This document shows, in pieces, positions 26,341 to 34,125 of a stretch of DNA of 64,000 bases. Every line of letters starts with the position of its first letter. The first letter of the stretch is position 1. The notes beneath the pieces were generated by a model. It was not told the origin of the DNA and ran no database searches. It was given only the letters and a program-made list of their open reading frames with translations. The translations under genes and the position numbers were made by a program. Origin of the DNA: Natrinema mahii (lineage in GTDB: Archaea > Halobacteriota > Halobacteria > Halobacteriales > Natrialbaceae); assembly GCA_000690595.2 (NCBI GenBank), contig JHUT02000005.1:172482-236481 (forward strand), written 5' to 3'.

Positions 26341-28662
26341 ATGGCCCAGCGATCACGCACGCAAACGGCCGATCACATCCGTCACCTGCTCGAGACGGAG
26401 GGCGAGGCCATCCACGCGCAGGCCAGTCACTCGAATGAGCGCCGCGACGCAACCTACGCGGCGACCGACGACATCGAGGAACTGCGGACCGAGGCCAGGG
26501 CGATCAAGGAAGACGCCATCGACCGGCTGCCGGACCTGATCGAGACGGTCCGCGAGGCCGTCGAGGCGAACGGCGGCACCGTCTACGTGGCCGACGACGC
26601 CGCGGACGCGAACGCCTACGTGGCCGACGTCGTCGAGACCCGGACCGAGGAAAACGGGGTGGTCGGGGAGACCGACACGCCATCGGTCGTCAAATCGAAA
26701 TCGATGACGACCGAGGAGATCGACCTCAACGACGCGCTCGCGGCCGAGGGGATCGACGTCACGGAGACGGACCTCGGCGAGTGGGTGCTGCAGGTGGCCG
26801 ACGACACGCCCTCGCACATCGTCGGCCCGGCGATGCACATTTCCCGCGCGGAGATCGCCGACCTGTTCAACGAGCGGTTCGACCCCGACGAGCCGTTCGA
26901 GACCGCCGCGGAACTCACGCAGTTCGCCCGGGACCACCTCGGCGAACGCATCACCGAGGCCGATGTCGGGATCACCGGCGCGAACTTCGTCGTCGCCGAC
27001 AGCGGGACGATCGCGCTCGTGACCAACGAGGGCAACGCCCGCAAGTGTGCGGTCACGCCCGACACCCACGTCGCGGTCGCCGGCGTCGAGAAACTGATCC
27101 CGACGCTGTCGGATCTCGAGCCGTTCGTCGACATCATCGCCAAGAGCGCGACCGGCCAGCCGATCTCCCAGTACGTGACGATGCTGTCGCCGCCGACGGA
27201 CTCGCCGACGATCGATTTCGACTCGCCGGACGAGCCGATCGTGGGCGAGGGAACTGGTGACGAGTCCGATTCGGCGGACGGAACCGGCGACCCGGACCGC
27301 GACTTCCACCTCGTCCTGCTGGACAACGGTCGCACGGACATGCGCGAGGACGATCAGCTCCGGGAGACGCTGTATTGCATTCGCTGCGGGGCGTGTTCGA
27401 ACTCGTGTGCCAACTTCCAGTCCGTCGGCGGCCACGGCTTCGGCGGGGAGACCTACTCGGGCGGGATCGCTACCGGCTGGGAGGCCGGCGTCCACGGCCA
27501 AGACTCCGCAGCCGAGTTCAACGACCTCTGTACCGGCTGTACGAACTGCGTCGACGCCTGTCCCGTGAAGATCGACATCCCGTGGATCAACACCGTCGTC
27601 CGGGATCGCGTGAACCGCAGCGACGAGCCCGAGGCCTACGACTTCCTCGTCGACGGCCTCACGCCCGACGCGGAGGAAGGCGGGCTCGACCCCGGTAAGC
27701 GTTTCTTCGGCAACATCGGCACCGTCGCGAAGGCCGCCAGCGCGACCGCGCCCGTCTCCAACTGGCTCGCCGACGCCGGTCCCATCCGCGTGGCGCTCGA
27801 GCGCACCCTCGGAATCGACCGCCGGCGCGACCTGCCGACGTTCCAGCGGGAGTCGCTCGTCGAGTGGTTCGAGGGGCGAGGGGGCGCTGAGGCCTCGAGC
27901 AGACGGGCAGACCAGGCCGCGGCCCGGGGCGGCGGTGCCGACCTCGACCGCGAGGTCGTCTGCTACCCCGACGTCTACACGAACTACGTCGACGTCGAGC
28001 GCGGGAAGGCGGCCGTTCGAGCGCTCGAGGCGCTGGGCGTCCCCGTACGGGTCCCGGACCTGCCCGAGAGCGGCCGCGCCGCGCTCTCCCAGGGTATGAT
28101 CGCGACGGCCGACGAGCAGGCCAGCAAACTCTACGCCGCTGTTGCCGAGGACCTCGATGCCGGCCGGGACGTGGTCGTGATCGAACCCTCCGATCTGGCG
28201 GCCATGCACCGCGAGTACGAGCGCCTGCTCCCCGAGGCCTCCTTCGAGCGGCTCCGCGAGAACAGCTACGAGATCTGCGAGTACGTCTACGGCCTGCTCG
28301 AGAACGGGGCCGACCCCTCGGCGCTGTCGACCGGCGACGGCGCGGAGCCGATCGCCTACCACTCCCACTGCCAGCAGCGCACCCTCGCGCTCGAGGCCCC
28401 CACCGTGGCCGTCCTCGAGCGATGTGGGTACGCGCCCGCGACCGCCGACGCCGAGTGCTGCGGCATGGCCGGCTCCTTCGGCTACAAACAGGAGTACTAC
28501 GAACTCAGCGTGGACGTCGGCGAGCGGCTGGCGACGCAGGTCGAAGACGCGGAAACCGTCGTGGCGTCCGGCACGTCGTGTGGCGACCAGCTCGAGGCGC
28601 TGCTCGAGCGGTCGGTTCCGCATCCGATCGAGTTGCTCGCGCCCGGCGGCCGGCGGACGTAG
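26341..28662 (+). CDS. LUD / 4Fe-4S / CCG fusion protein (LutB-LutA-like)
   Basis: The 773 residues combine three modules. Residues about 60-300 are a LutB-type LUD domain (ITGANFVVADSGTIALVTNEG). Two ferredoxin clusters follow: Cys346/349/352/356 (CIRCGACSNSC) and Cys397/400/403/407 (CTGCTNCVDACP). From about residue 535 there is one CCG/GlpC-like domain (SHCQQRTL, AECCGMAGSFG, SGTSCGDQ). In bacteria the CCG part is the separate LutA with two domains, so this archaeal protein is a fusion with a single visible set. Expected role: electron transfer in lactate (or glycolate) oxidation at the membrane face. Confidence 0.92.
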   Translation: MAQRSRTQTADHIRHLLETEGEAIHAQASHSNERRDATYAATDDIEELRTEARAIKEDAIDRLPDLIETVREAVEANGGTVYVADDAADANAYVADVVETRTEENGVVGETDTPSVVKSKSMTTEEIDLNDALAAEGIDVTETDLGEWVLQVADDTPSHIVGPAMHISRAEIADLFNERFDPDEPFETAAELTQFARDHLGERITEADVGITGANFVVADSGTIALVTNEGNARKCAVTPDTHVAVAGVEKLIPTLSDLEPFVDIIAKSATGQPISQYVTMLSPPTDSPTIDFDSPDEPIVGEGTGDESDSADGTGDPDRDFHLVLLDNGRTDMREDDQLRETLYCIRCGACSNSCANFQSVGGHGFGGETYSGGIATGWEAGVHGQDSAAEFNDLCTGCTNCVDACPVKIDIPWINTVVRDRVNRSDEPEAYDFLVDGLTPDAEEGGLDPGKRFFGNIGTVAKAASATAPVSNWLADAGPIRVALERTLGIDRRRDLPTFQRESLVEWFEGRGGAEASSRRADQAAARGGGADLDREVVCYPDVYTNYVDVERGKAAVRALEALGVPVRVPDLPESGRAALSQGMIATADEQASKLYAAVAEDLDAGRDVVVIEPSDLAAMHREYERLLPEASFERLRENSYEICEYVYGLLENGADPSALSTGDGAEPIAYHSHCQQRTLALEAPTVAVLERCGYAPATADAECCGMAGSFGYKQEYYELSVDVGERLATQVEDAETVVASGTSCGDQLEALLERSVPHPIELLAPGGRRT

Positions 28663-28784
28663 TGGACGCTCGGTCCCGGCGACGATCGCGTCTCCGGTCG
28701 CGGCGACGAGGGAAGCCGGGTGCCGACCGTCGCTCGCGGCCTCGAGCCTCCACTATTACGTAGCGCCGGCGACGCCGTACCGGT

Positions 28785-29222
28785 ATGCAGTCGCTTTCCA
28801 TGCACGATCACGTCCGGCCGACCGACGGCGACTATCCGGGCGGAATCTACCGCGTCGTCGGGACGGGCGACGCCGTGACCCTGCTCCGGGTCGGCGACGC
28901 CGACGGCCGGCGGATCAACACCGGCGAAATCGTCACCGTCGCGGAAAGCGATCTCGAGACGTTCGAACCGGCCGAAAACCCCGACGGGAACCGGCCGCTC
29001 GGGGCGACCGTCGCCTCGAGCCTCGAGACGGTGTACTGGCGGCTCAGAGCCTTCGGACAGCAACTGGTGGCACATCCGATCCCCGCTACTGTCGTAGCGG
29101 CACTCGTTGCGGTCGGGTACGTCGGTGACGCCATCGGTCCTCTCCCGGAGTCCGTCGCGAGCGTGGTGCTGTTGGTCGGTGCCGTCGGACTCGCGTTCGT
29201 CGGCGGCGGCTATCTGGACTGA
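28785..29222 (+). CDS. Haloarchaeal membrane protein with soluble N-terminal domain
   Basis: The 145-residue product (start ATG 28785, or ATG 28800) has an N-terminal beta-rich domain (GGIYRVVGTGDAVTLLRVGDADG, INTGEIVTV) and two C-terminal membrane spans (PIPATVVAALVAVGYVGD and SVASVVLLVGAVGLAFVGGGY). The N-terminal part resembles a small haloarchaeal module seen before membrane anchors. A TATA-like CTATTACG lies about 31 nt upstream. Function unknown. Confidence 0.75.
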   Translation: MQSLSMHDHVRPTDGDYPGGIYRVVGTGDAVTLLRVGDADGRRINTGEIVTVAESDLETFEPAENPDGNRPLGATVASSLETVYWRLRAFGQQLVAHPIPATVVAALVAVGYVGDAIGPLPESVASVVLLVGAVGLAFVGGGYLD

Positions 29223-29264
29223 GGAGTCAAGAGACGGGGCGATCCCGACCGCCGAACCGGGCTG

Positions 29265-29519
29265 CTACGCTTCGAACAGGTCGTCGACGGCCTGTCGCGC
29301 GGTGAGCGCGGCGTCGTCGGCGACCTGCTCGGGGTCGGGTTCGTCCTCGCCCTCCGGCGCGTTGAGGTAGACGTCGACTTCCAAGACGCCGTCCTCGAAG
29401 ACGACGGTGACGTCGTAATCGCGCACGTCGGACTGTTTGTACTGTGAAAAGATGACGCCTTCAGCCGCGTCGGAAGCCGTCTGAACGACGGTCTCGTCGG
29501 ACGGCTCGTCGGCTGTCAT
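29265..29519 (-). CDS. DUF3194 domain protein
   Basis: The 84 acidic residues (TASDAAEGVIFSQYKQSDVRD, VFEDGVLEVDVYLN) match archaeal DUF3194, conserved immediately downstream of prefoldin beta. Its ATG directly abuts the prefoldin stop codon, so the two are coupled. Function unknown; conserved linkage hints at a role in protein folding or the KEOPS/translation cluster. Confidence 0.9.
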   Translation of the reverse strand: MTADEPSDETVVQTASDAAEGVIFSQYKQSDVRDYDVTVVFEDGVLEVDVYLNAPEGEDEPDPEQVADDAALTARQAVDDLFEA

Positions 29520-29912
29520 TTACGCGCCGCCAGCGCCCGGGCCGCCGGGGCCGGCCGGGCCGCCGCCCATGCCGCCGAGCATGTCCTCGAGCTCGTCCTG
29601 CAGGCTCTCGAACTGATCCTGGACGCGCTCTTCTTGCTTCTCGAGGGTCTCGAGGCGGATCTCGAGCGAGTCGACCTTGTCCTCGAGGTCCTCTTCGGCC
29701 TGCTCGTAGTCGGTCTCGACGAGGAGTTCGCCGACGTTGCGGTACATCGTCGTGCCTTCGTCGATGTTCTCGAGTTCGTCGAGGGCGTTCTTGGCTTCGG
29801 TGAGGTTCGATTCGGCTTCCTGCTTCTGGACGGCGACTTCCTGTGCCGTCTCCTGCAGGTCCTGGAGCTGCTCGATTTTCTCCTGGGCTTCAGGAGGCAG
29901 ATTTCCTTGCAT
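29520..29912 (-). CDS. pfdB: Prefoldin subunit beta
   Basis: The 130 residues start [20 protein letters not shown]. Two long coiled-coil helices (residues about 5-50 and 75-115) flank a beta-hairpin ([18 protein letters not shown]), which is the prefoldin beta signature. A Gly/Pro/Ala-rich tail ([14 protein letters not shown]) follows the second helix, longer than in many archaea. Prefoldin hexamers hand unfolded proteins to the thermosome. An upstream extension to 30011 was discarded as non-homologous. Confidence 0.96.
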   Translation of the reverse strand: MQGNLPPEAQEKIEQLQDLQETAQEVAVQKQEAESNLTEAKNALDELENIDEGTTMYRNVGELLVETDYEQAEEDLEDKVDSLEIRLETLEKQEERVQDQFESLQDELEDMLGGMGGGPAGPGGPGAGGA

Positions 29913-29997
29913 GTCTCGACCGTCGCCCTCCGGACTGATAAAGACCAGCTTTGTCTTCCGATCCGATCGCAACCGGTCGACGCCCGCCCGGGTCGCG

Positions 29998-30546
29998 TTA
30001 CTCGGGGCCACGCCCGTCGGCCGCGACGGCGTCGTCGCCGGCCGTCGGCGCGGCTGCGCCGGCGGTTCGGATCACGAGGTAGCCACCGCCCAGAAAGAGC
30101 AGCCCCCACAGCAGGAAGAGCATGTCCCACAGCAGGAGCGGCCCGGGGCCGGCGGGCCAGACGTGGTGGAGCCCGAGCAGCTGGTGGTCGACGAGCCCCT
30201 CGACGAGGTTGAACGCGCCCCAGCCCATGACCGACGCGCCGAGCAGCGTTCGCCCGGAGGCGGGCACCGAGCGGAGTCGCCACGCCCGAAACAGGAGAAC
30301 GATCCCGATGATCGTGAAGGTGTACGTCGCGAGGTGGAAGATCCCGTCGGCCATCACGTTGAGTTCCAGATCGGTCGCGACGCTCGCGTCCGGATACGAG
30401 GAGAGCATGTTGTGGATCTGGAGAAGCTGGTGGAACACGATGCCGTCGAAGAACCCGCCGATTCCGATCCCGAGCGCGAGGCCGGCGATCACCAGCGGCT
30501 TGGCGGCGGTGTCGAGCCCGAGCCACGTTCCGTTCCGGTCGGCCAT
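29998..30546 (-). CDS. DUF2243 membrane protein
   Basis: The 182-residue protein has five to six membrane spans. The histidine-bearing motif [23 protein letters not shown] is the DUF2243 signature, and further His residues ([20 protein letters not shown]) could bind metal or haem. The family is widespread and uncharacterised. It interrupts the usual pcc1-prefoldin neighbourhood here; all genes share orientation, so it may be carried on the same transcript. Confidence 0.92.
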   Translation of the reverse strand: MADRNGTWLGLDTAAKPLVIAGLALGIGIGGFFDGIVFHQLLQIHNMLSSYPDASVATDLELNVMADGIFHLATYTFTIIGIVLLFRAWRLRSVPASGRTLLGASVMGWGAFNLVEGLVDHQLLGLHHVWPAGPGPLLLWDMLFLLWGLLFLGGGYLVIRTAGAAAPTAGDDAVAADGRGPE

Positions 30547-30606
30547 AGGGTGGGTTCGGTGACGGGAACGAAGACCCCGCTGCCTGCCGGTACAGGGGAG
30601 ATAGAA

Positions 30607-30873
30607 CTATCGGGACTCGAGCGCTGCCTCGCCGACGTCGGCGGTCCGTTCCGCGACGTCGATCAGCGAGAACCACGTGTTCACCGCCGCTCGAAGGGCG
30701 ATAACGTCGTCCGCGTCGATTTCGACGAGAACGCGCGAGTCCGTCCGTTCGAGGGTCGTCCGCGAGCGGTCGTCGTCGATCTCGCCGATCTCGCGGGCGA
30801 CCGAGTCGGCGACGAGGGCGGCGCGCGACGGCCGGTCGTAGTCGAACTCGAGGGTCGCCTCGTGGGCGGCCAC
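30607..30873 (-). CDS. pcc1: KEOPS complex subunit Pcc1
   Basis: The 88-residue protein starts at GTG 30873 (MAAHEATLEFDYDRPSRAAL). It shows the Pcc1 fold: a first strand and helix, DSRVLVEIDADDVIALRAAVNTWFSLIDVAE and the closing helix. Pcc1 dimerises and holds Kae1 in the KEOPS complex that makes t6A37 on ANN-decoding tRNAs. It follows rpoP after 1 nt, the conserved archaeal order. Confidence 0.95.
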   Translation of the reverse strand: MAAHEATLEFDYDRPSRAALVADSVAREIGEIDDDRSRTTLERTDSRVLVEIDADDVIALRAAVNTWFSLIDVAERTADVGEAALESR

Positions 30874-30874
30874 G

Positions 30875-31009
30875 TTACTGAACGTCGACTTCCTTGACGT
30901 CGCGGCTGCGTTCCTTCAGAAGGACGCGGTGGCCGCAGTAGGGACAGCGGACGCCGCCGTACTCGTCGAGCTGGACGTCGCGTTTACAGCGGGAGCATTT
31001 GTAACTCAT
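30875..31009 (-). CDS. rpoP: DNA-directed RNA polymerase subunit P
   Basis: A 44-residue zinc-ribbon protein: [12 protein letters not shown] ... [16 protein letters not shown]. Ligands are Cys5, Cys8, Cys22 and Cys25. It corresponds to Rpb12 of eukaryotic RNA polymerase II and helps open-complex formation. It lies 18 nt downstream of L37Ae and 1 nt upstream of Pcc1. Confidence 0.95.
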   Translation of the reverse strand: MSYKCSRCKRDVQLDEYGGVRCPYCGHRVLLKERSRDVKEVDVQ

Positions 31010-31027
31010 ACTGAGTACCGAAAGGGG

Positions 31028-31294
31028 TTATTCGTCGTCGTCCTCTGCGAGGGCAGCGCGGATCGAGCGCTGGGCGGTGCGGCCGGCGGGGGTCTCGGGG
31101 CGGTACGCGCCGCCGGTAAAGACCTTGCCGGTCTCCTCGTTCTTCCAGATGCCGGTCCCGACGCGGGTGACGTCGTCACCGTCGACCTCGGCGTTTTCCA
31201 TGTCGTCTTCGATCTCGCTGACGCGGCGTCGCGCGACGCGACCGTAGCGGGCACCGAAGCGGCCGGCGCTACCGACGCTTCCTTTCTTGGCCAT
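31028..31294 (-). CDS. rpl37ae: 50S ribosomal protein L37Ae lacking the zinc ligands
   Basis: The 88 residues start [29 protein letters not shown], then continue to GTGIW and [11 protein letters not shown], all hallmarks of L37Ae. The two Cys-x2-Cys pairs that flank GTGIW in most archaeal and eukaryotic homologues are absent: the segments read [13 protein letters not shown] and [12 protein letters not shown]. There is no cysteine in the protein, so the ribbon must fold without zinc, possibly stabilised by salt. It heads the rpoP-pcc1 cluster. ATG 31294 is used; an upstream Met would add 16 unlikely residues. Confidence 0.93.
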   Translation of the reverse strand: MAKKGSVGSAGRFGARYGRVARRRVSEIEDDMENAEVDGDDVTRVGTGIWKNEETGKVFTGGAYRPETPAGRTAQRSIRAALAEDDDE

Positions 31295-31369
31295 AGTGGT
31301 CGTCTCTATCGGCAGCGGATTCTTAAACCTGTTGAGTCGCATCGGTCGCTGCGCCCGCCGTGTCGGCGA

Positions 31370-31576
31370 TCACGAGCCGCCGACCCGTTCGGCGACTGGC
31401 CACGCGAGCAGTTCCAGAACGACGACGGCGAGCGCGGCGAGGTAGCCGGCTACGGCCAGCGGTGCAGTGACCAGCCCCGCCCCGACGGTCGGGGCCGCAA
31501 GCAGCGTCCGAATCCCGAGGCCGCCGACCGCGAGCAACGGGATCAGTGCCAGGACCGCGTCCGGTCGCTCGAGCAT
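31370..31576 (-). CDS. Small membrane protein
   Basis: A 68-residue protein of two membrane spans: AVLALIPLLAVGGLGIRTLL and VTAPLAVAGYLAALAVVVLELLAW. It lies just upstream of L37Ae. A TATA-like, AT-rich element abuts the ATG too closely to serve the standard -27 spacing, so either the start is internal or the promoter lies elsewhere. No function known. Confidence 0.65.
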   Translation of the reverse strand: MLERPDAVLALIPLLAVGGLGIRTLLAAPTVGAGLVTAPLAVAGYLAALAVVVLELLAWPVAERVGGS

Positions 31577-31578
31577 GC

Positions 31579-31594
31579 TAATTATATCTAATTA
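31579..31594. promoter_or_regulatory. TAATTA-x4-TAATTA element next to a start codon
   Basis: Two copies of the self-palindromic TAATTA, separated by TATC, sit 2 nt before the ATG at 31576 (minus strand). It is an AT-rich island in GC-rich surroundings: a promoter core or operator. Confidence 0.4.
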
Positions 31595-31714
31595 CAGTTG
31601 GGACAGTAAGGCTCAGACAAGCAGCAGTAACTGACACTTCCATCGATCCGGGACAAAAATCGCCTCGAGAGGGTCACGGTCGGATGACCGCCATCGGGAC
31701 CGAACACGGCGACC

Positions 31715-32470
31715 TTACCGGAATTCCGCATCCGCGAGGACGTCGTTCAGATCATCGCGGATGCGCTCGCCCATCTCGCGGTCGCGGGCGGTCGTGACGA
31801 CGCGGTTCTCCTGAACGCTCGAGCCGTCCCGGAGCAGCATGCGAACGTTGCCGCCGTCGTCGGCCCGGGTCACCTTCGCGCGCATGCCCGACTGGGAGCC
31901 CTTGCCGCCGGCGTCGATGGGGCCGGGAATCACCTTCTTGACGTGGGGGTGTCCGGCGACGGTCTGGATGGCGCTCATCCCCGTTCGGCCGCCGATCAGC
32001 GTCGAGTGGCTGCCGCCGATCTTCTCGGCCGGCGGGGTCTCGACGACGTCGAGCGCGCGATTCCCCCGGCGCTCGAGGACCGCCTGCACGGGATCGTCGT
32101 CGTCGACGCGGTAGAAGGGGTGGTGGACGTCCTCGCGGACGGCGCGGATCACCGCCCGCGTCCCGCCGGCGTAGACCTCTTCGGGGCGCTTGCGACGGAT
32201 TTCGTCGCCGATCAGCCCCGCGAAGTTCCGGAGTTCGATCGGCTCGTTCTCGCCATCTTCCGGCGTCGTCGTGATCGTCGTCTCGCCGAGGACCAGTTCC
32301 TCGGGGTCGGTCGCGCGCGCATCGCGCTCGTCGGGCTCGCCGGCGAGCATCGTGATCGTCGCCCTGTCGCGGGCCGCCTCGAGGACGATCGCTTCCGTGT
32401 TCGCCTCCCGGCAGACCAGACAGAAGTCCCCGGGTTTCTCGAGGGGCGACGCGCAGTGACGACACTCCAT
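31715..32470 (-). CDS. DUF2103 (metal-binding) domain protein
   Basis: The 251-residue protein starts MECRHCASPLEKPGDFCLVCRE: an N-terminal zinc ribbon (Cys3/Cys6 and Cys17/Cys20). The remainder (IGGSHSTLIGGRTGMSAIQTVAG ... HPHVKKVIPGPIDAGGKGS) matches DUF2103, a conserved archaeal family with a His/Ser/Thr-rich putative active or metal site. The C-terminal half is rich in basic residues and beta strands, suggesting nucleic-acid binding. ATG 32470 is preferred to an upstream non-homologous Met. Function unknown. Confidence 0.87.
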   Translation of the reverse strand: MECRHCASPLEKPGDFCLVCREANTEAIVLEAARDRATITMLAGEPDERDARATDPEELVLGETTITTTPEDGENEPIELRNFAGLIGDEIRRKRPEEVYAGGTRAVIRAVREDVHHPFYRVDDDDPVQAVLERRGNRALDVVETPPAEKIGGSHSTLIGGRTGMSAIQTVAGHPHVKKVIPGPIDAGGKGSQSGMRAKVTRADDGGNVRMLLRDGSSVQENRVVTTARDREMGERIRDDLNDVLADAEFR

Positions 32471-32551
32471 ACTCGCCGTTGAGGGGACGGACCTAAAACA
32501 GACTTGCGTTCGAACGGGCACGGCGGCGGTCGCCCGTTGCCGCGGCTGGCA

Positions 32552-34123
32552 TCAGCCGCTGACGATCCGCTCGTCACTCGCGACGTTACCGGCCCTGTCG
32601 GTGACGGTCGCGACGATCCGGTAGCTCCCGCGGCGGTCGTTTCCGCGTGCGGTCAACCTCGCGCTCGCGGTATCGGCGTCGCCGCGCAGGCCCCGTTCGA
32701 CCCGCTCGATGACCGTTCCGGTGTCGGGATCGCGGAGTTCGAACACGGCTCCCGCGAGGTCGCCGTCGGGGTCGGTCGCCTCGAGCGTGACGTCGTAGCG
32801 GTCGTTCCCGCCGGTCTTTGCGGTCACGTCGGTGATCGTCGCGCTGGGCGCGACGGACGAGTCGGACCCGCCGCCGCGGTCCATCACGCGGATGTCGAAC
32901 GGCACGGTCCGTGCGGGTTCATCGCCAAACTGCAGGGTCGCCTCGACGTCGCGGGTTCCGTCCACGTCGGCCGGTGCCTCGTAGACGAACGTCGCCCGTC
33001 CCTCGGCGTCGGTGACGGGCTCGACCGGGCGAACCGTCCCGTCGCCGGCGACGCTGCCGGTTACCGCCACGCCGCTGACGGGGTTGTCGAACCGGTCGCG
33101 GGCCTCGACGACCAGCCGCTGGCGCCCGCTCTCGGGGATCGCGGTCTCGTCTCCCTCGAGGTCGGTGAGATACGCCGCGGTCCCGTCGCTCCCACCGTCG
33201 CCGACCGAGACCGCCCCGAGCCGGAGTTCGTAGGTCGCCCCCCGCTCGAGCGTCAGGGTCACCCGTCCACAGGGCTCGGGCGGTGCCGCCTGACACTCGA
33301 CGCTCGTGACGTACCGATCGTCATCGGAATCGCCCGCGGGGTCGAGCTCGTCCGCCAGGAGATCCCGCCACTCGTCCTCGGAGAGTCGGCTCGGCAGCGT
33401 CAGCGTGATCGGCTCGCCTCGGTCGCTGACCGTCACCGTCCGGGCCGGCGCGCTGGTCGGCTCGATGTCGACCGAAACGTCGTCCGCCCGCGAGACCGAC
33501 CGCTCGCCCTCGAGCGCGACGAGATCGAGCCGGCGACCGTCGACGAGGTCCTGGTCGGACCGGGTGACCGTTCGTTCGTCGAACCGGTCGTAGCGGACCC
33601 ACGGCTCCACGACGGTCGTCGGTGCGCCCCCGTACTCGTTGTAGTTGGGGACGTACTCGAGCGCGCGGGTGTCGTACGGCCGGGGCGTGCCGTTCCAGTA
33701 GTCGCCGGTCTCGCCGGCCGCCGAAGCGTTGTCGATCACGACGGGCCCGGCGTCGGTCGTCCGCACCGTCCCGGACGCCGGCGGCGGGTTGACGAAGAAC
33801 AGCCGCGGCGGATAGCGGAATCCGGCCCCGATCGCGACCGTCTCCCCGTTGCCGGACGCGGCCACCCGATCGACGGCCCCGTCGACCTCGCCCAGCTCGC
33901 TCCGAACCCGGTCGTTGTGCTGGAACTCGAGGTTCTCGTTCAGGGCGGGGATCGCCGTCATCTGGAGGAGCGCGAGCAAGGCGAGCGCGAGCGCGAACAT
34001 CAGGATCGCGCCGATGACCGGCGAGACGGCCCGGTCGGTGCCCGATCGCGGTCCGGGGCCGCCGAACCGCGCGATCGGTCGCGAGTCGGTGCCGTGCCGG
34101 CTGTCGGAGTGAGGTCCCGTCAT
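32552..34123 (-). CDS. Type IV pilin-headed, adhesin-like surface protein
   Basis: The 523 residues start 2 nt after the membrane-component stop. Residues 31-56 (RAVSPVIGAILMFALALALL) are an archaeal type IV pilin N-domain, with likely PibD cleavage before AVSP. The long extracellular part contains a region typical of archaeal pilins, then at about 325-395 an invasin Big-1-like segment (ARDRFDNPVSGVAVTG, VTDAEGRATFVYEAP), and a C-terminal Ig/cadherin-like domain (ATDPDGDLAGAVFELRDPD, VTDRAGNVASDE). Such a pilin-plus-Ig architecture suggests a tip adhesin or a dedicated minor pilin. The adjacent PilB/PilC genes give it its assembly machine. Confidence 0.88.
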   Translation of the reverse strand: MTGPHSDSRHGTDSRPIARFGGPGPRSGTDRAVSPVIGAILMFALALALLALLQMTAIPALNENLEFQHNDRVRSELGEVDGAVDRVAASGNGETVAIGAGFRYPPRLFFVNPPPASGTVRTTDAGPVVIDNASAAGETGDYWNGTPRPYDTRALEYVPNYNEYGGAPTTVVEPWVRYDRFDERTVTRSDQDLVDGRRLDLVALEGERSVSRADDVSVDIEPTSAPARTVTVSDRGEPITLTLPSRLSEDEWRDLLADELDPAGDSDDDRYVTSVECQAAPPEPCGRVTLTLERGATYELRLGAVSVGDGGSDGTAAYLTDLEGDETAIPESGRQRLVVEARDRFDNPVSGVAVTGSVAGDGTVRPVEPVTDAEGRATFVYEAPADVDGTRDVEATLQFGDEPARTVPFDIRVMDRGGGSDSSVAPSATITDVTAKTGGNDRYDVTLEATDPDGDLAGAVFELRDPDTGTVIERVERGLRGDADTASARLTARGNDRRGSYRIVATVTDRAGNVASDERIVSG

Positions 34124-34125
34124 GG

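Noticed and set aside
26353..28623. 756-codon minus-strand frame
   Set aside because: Antisense to the LUD/4Fe-4S/CCG fusion; Val/Arg/Asp-rich translation without domains.
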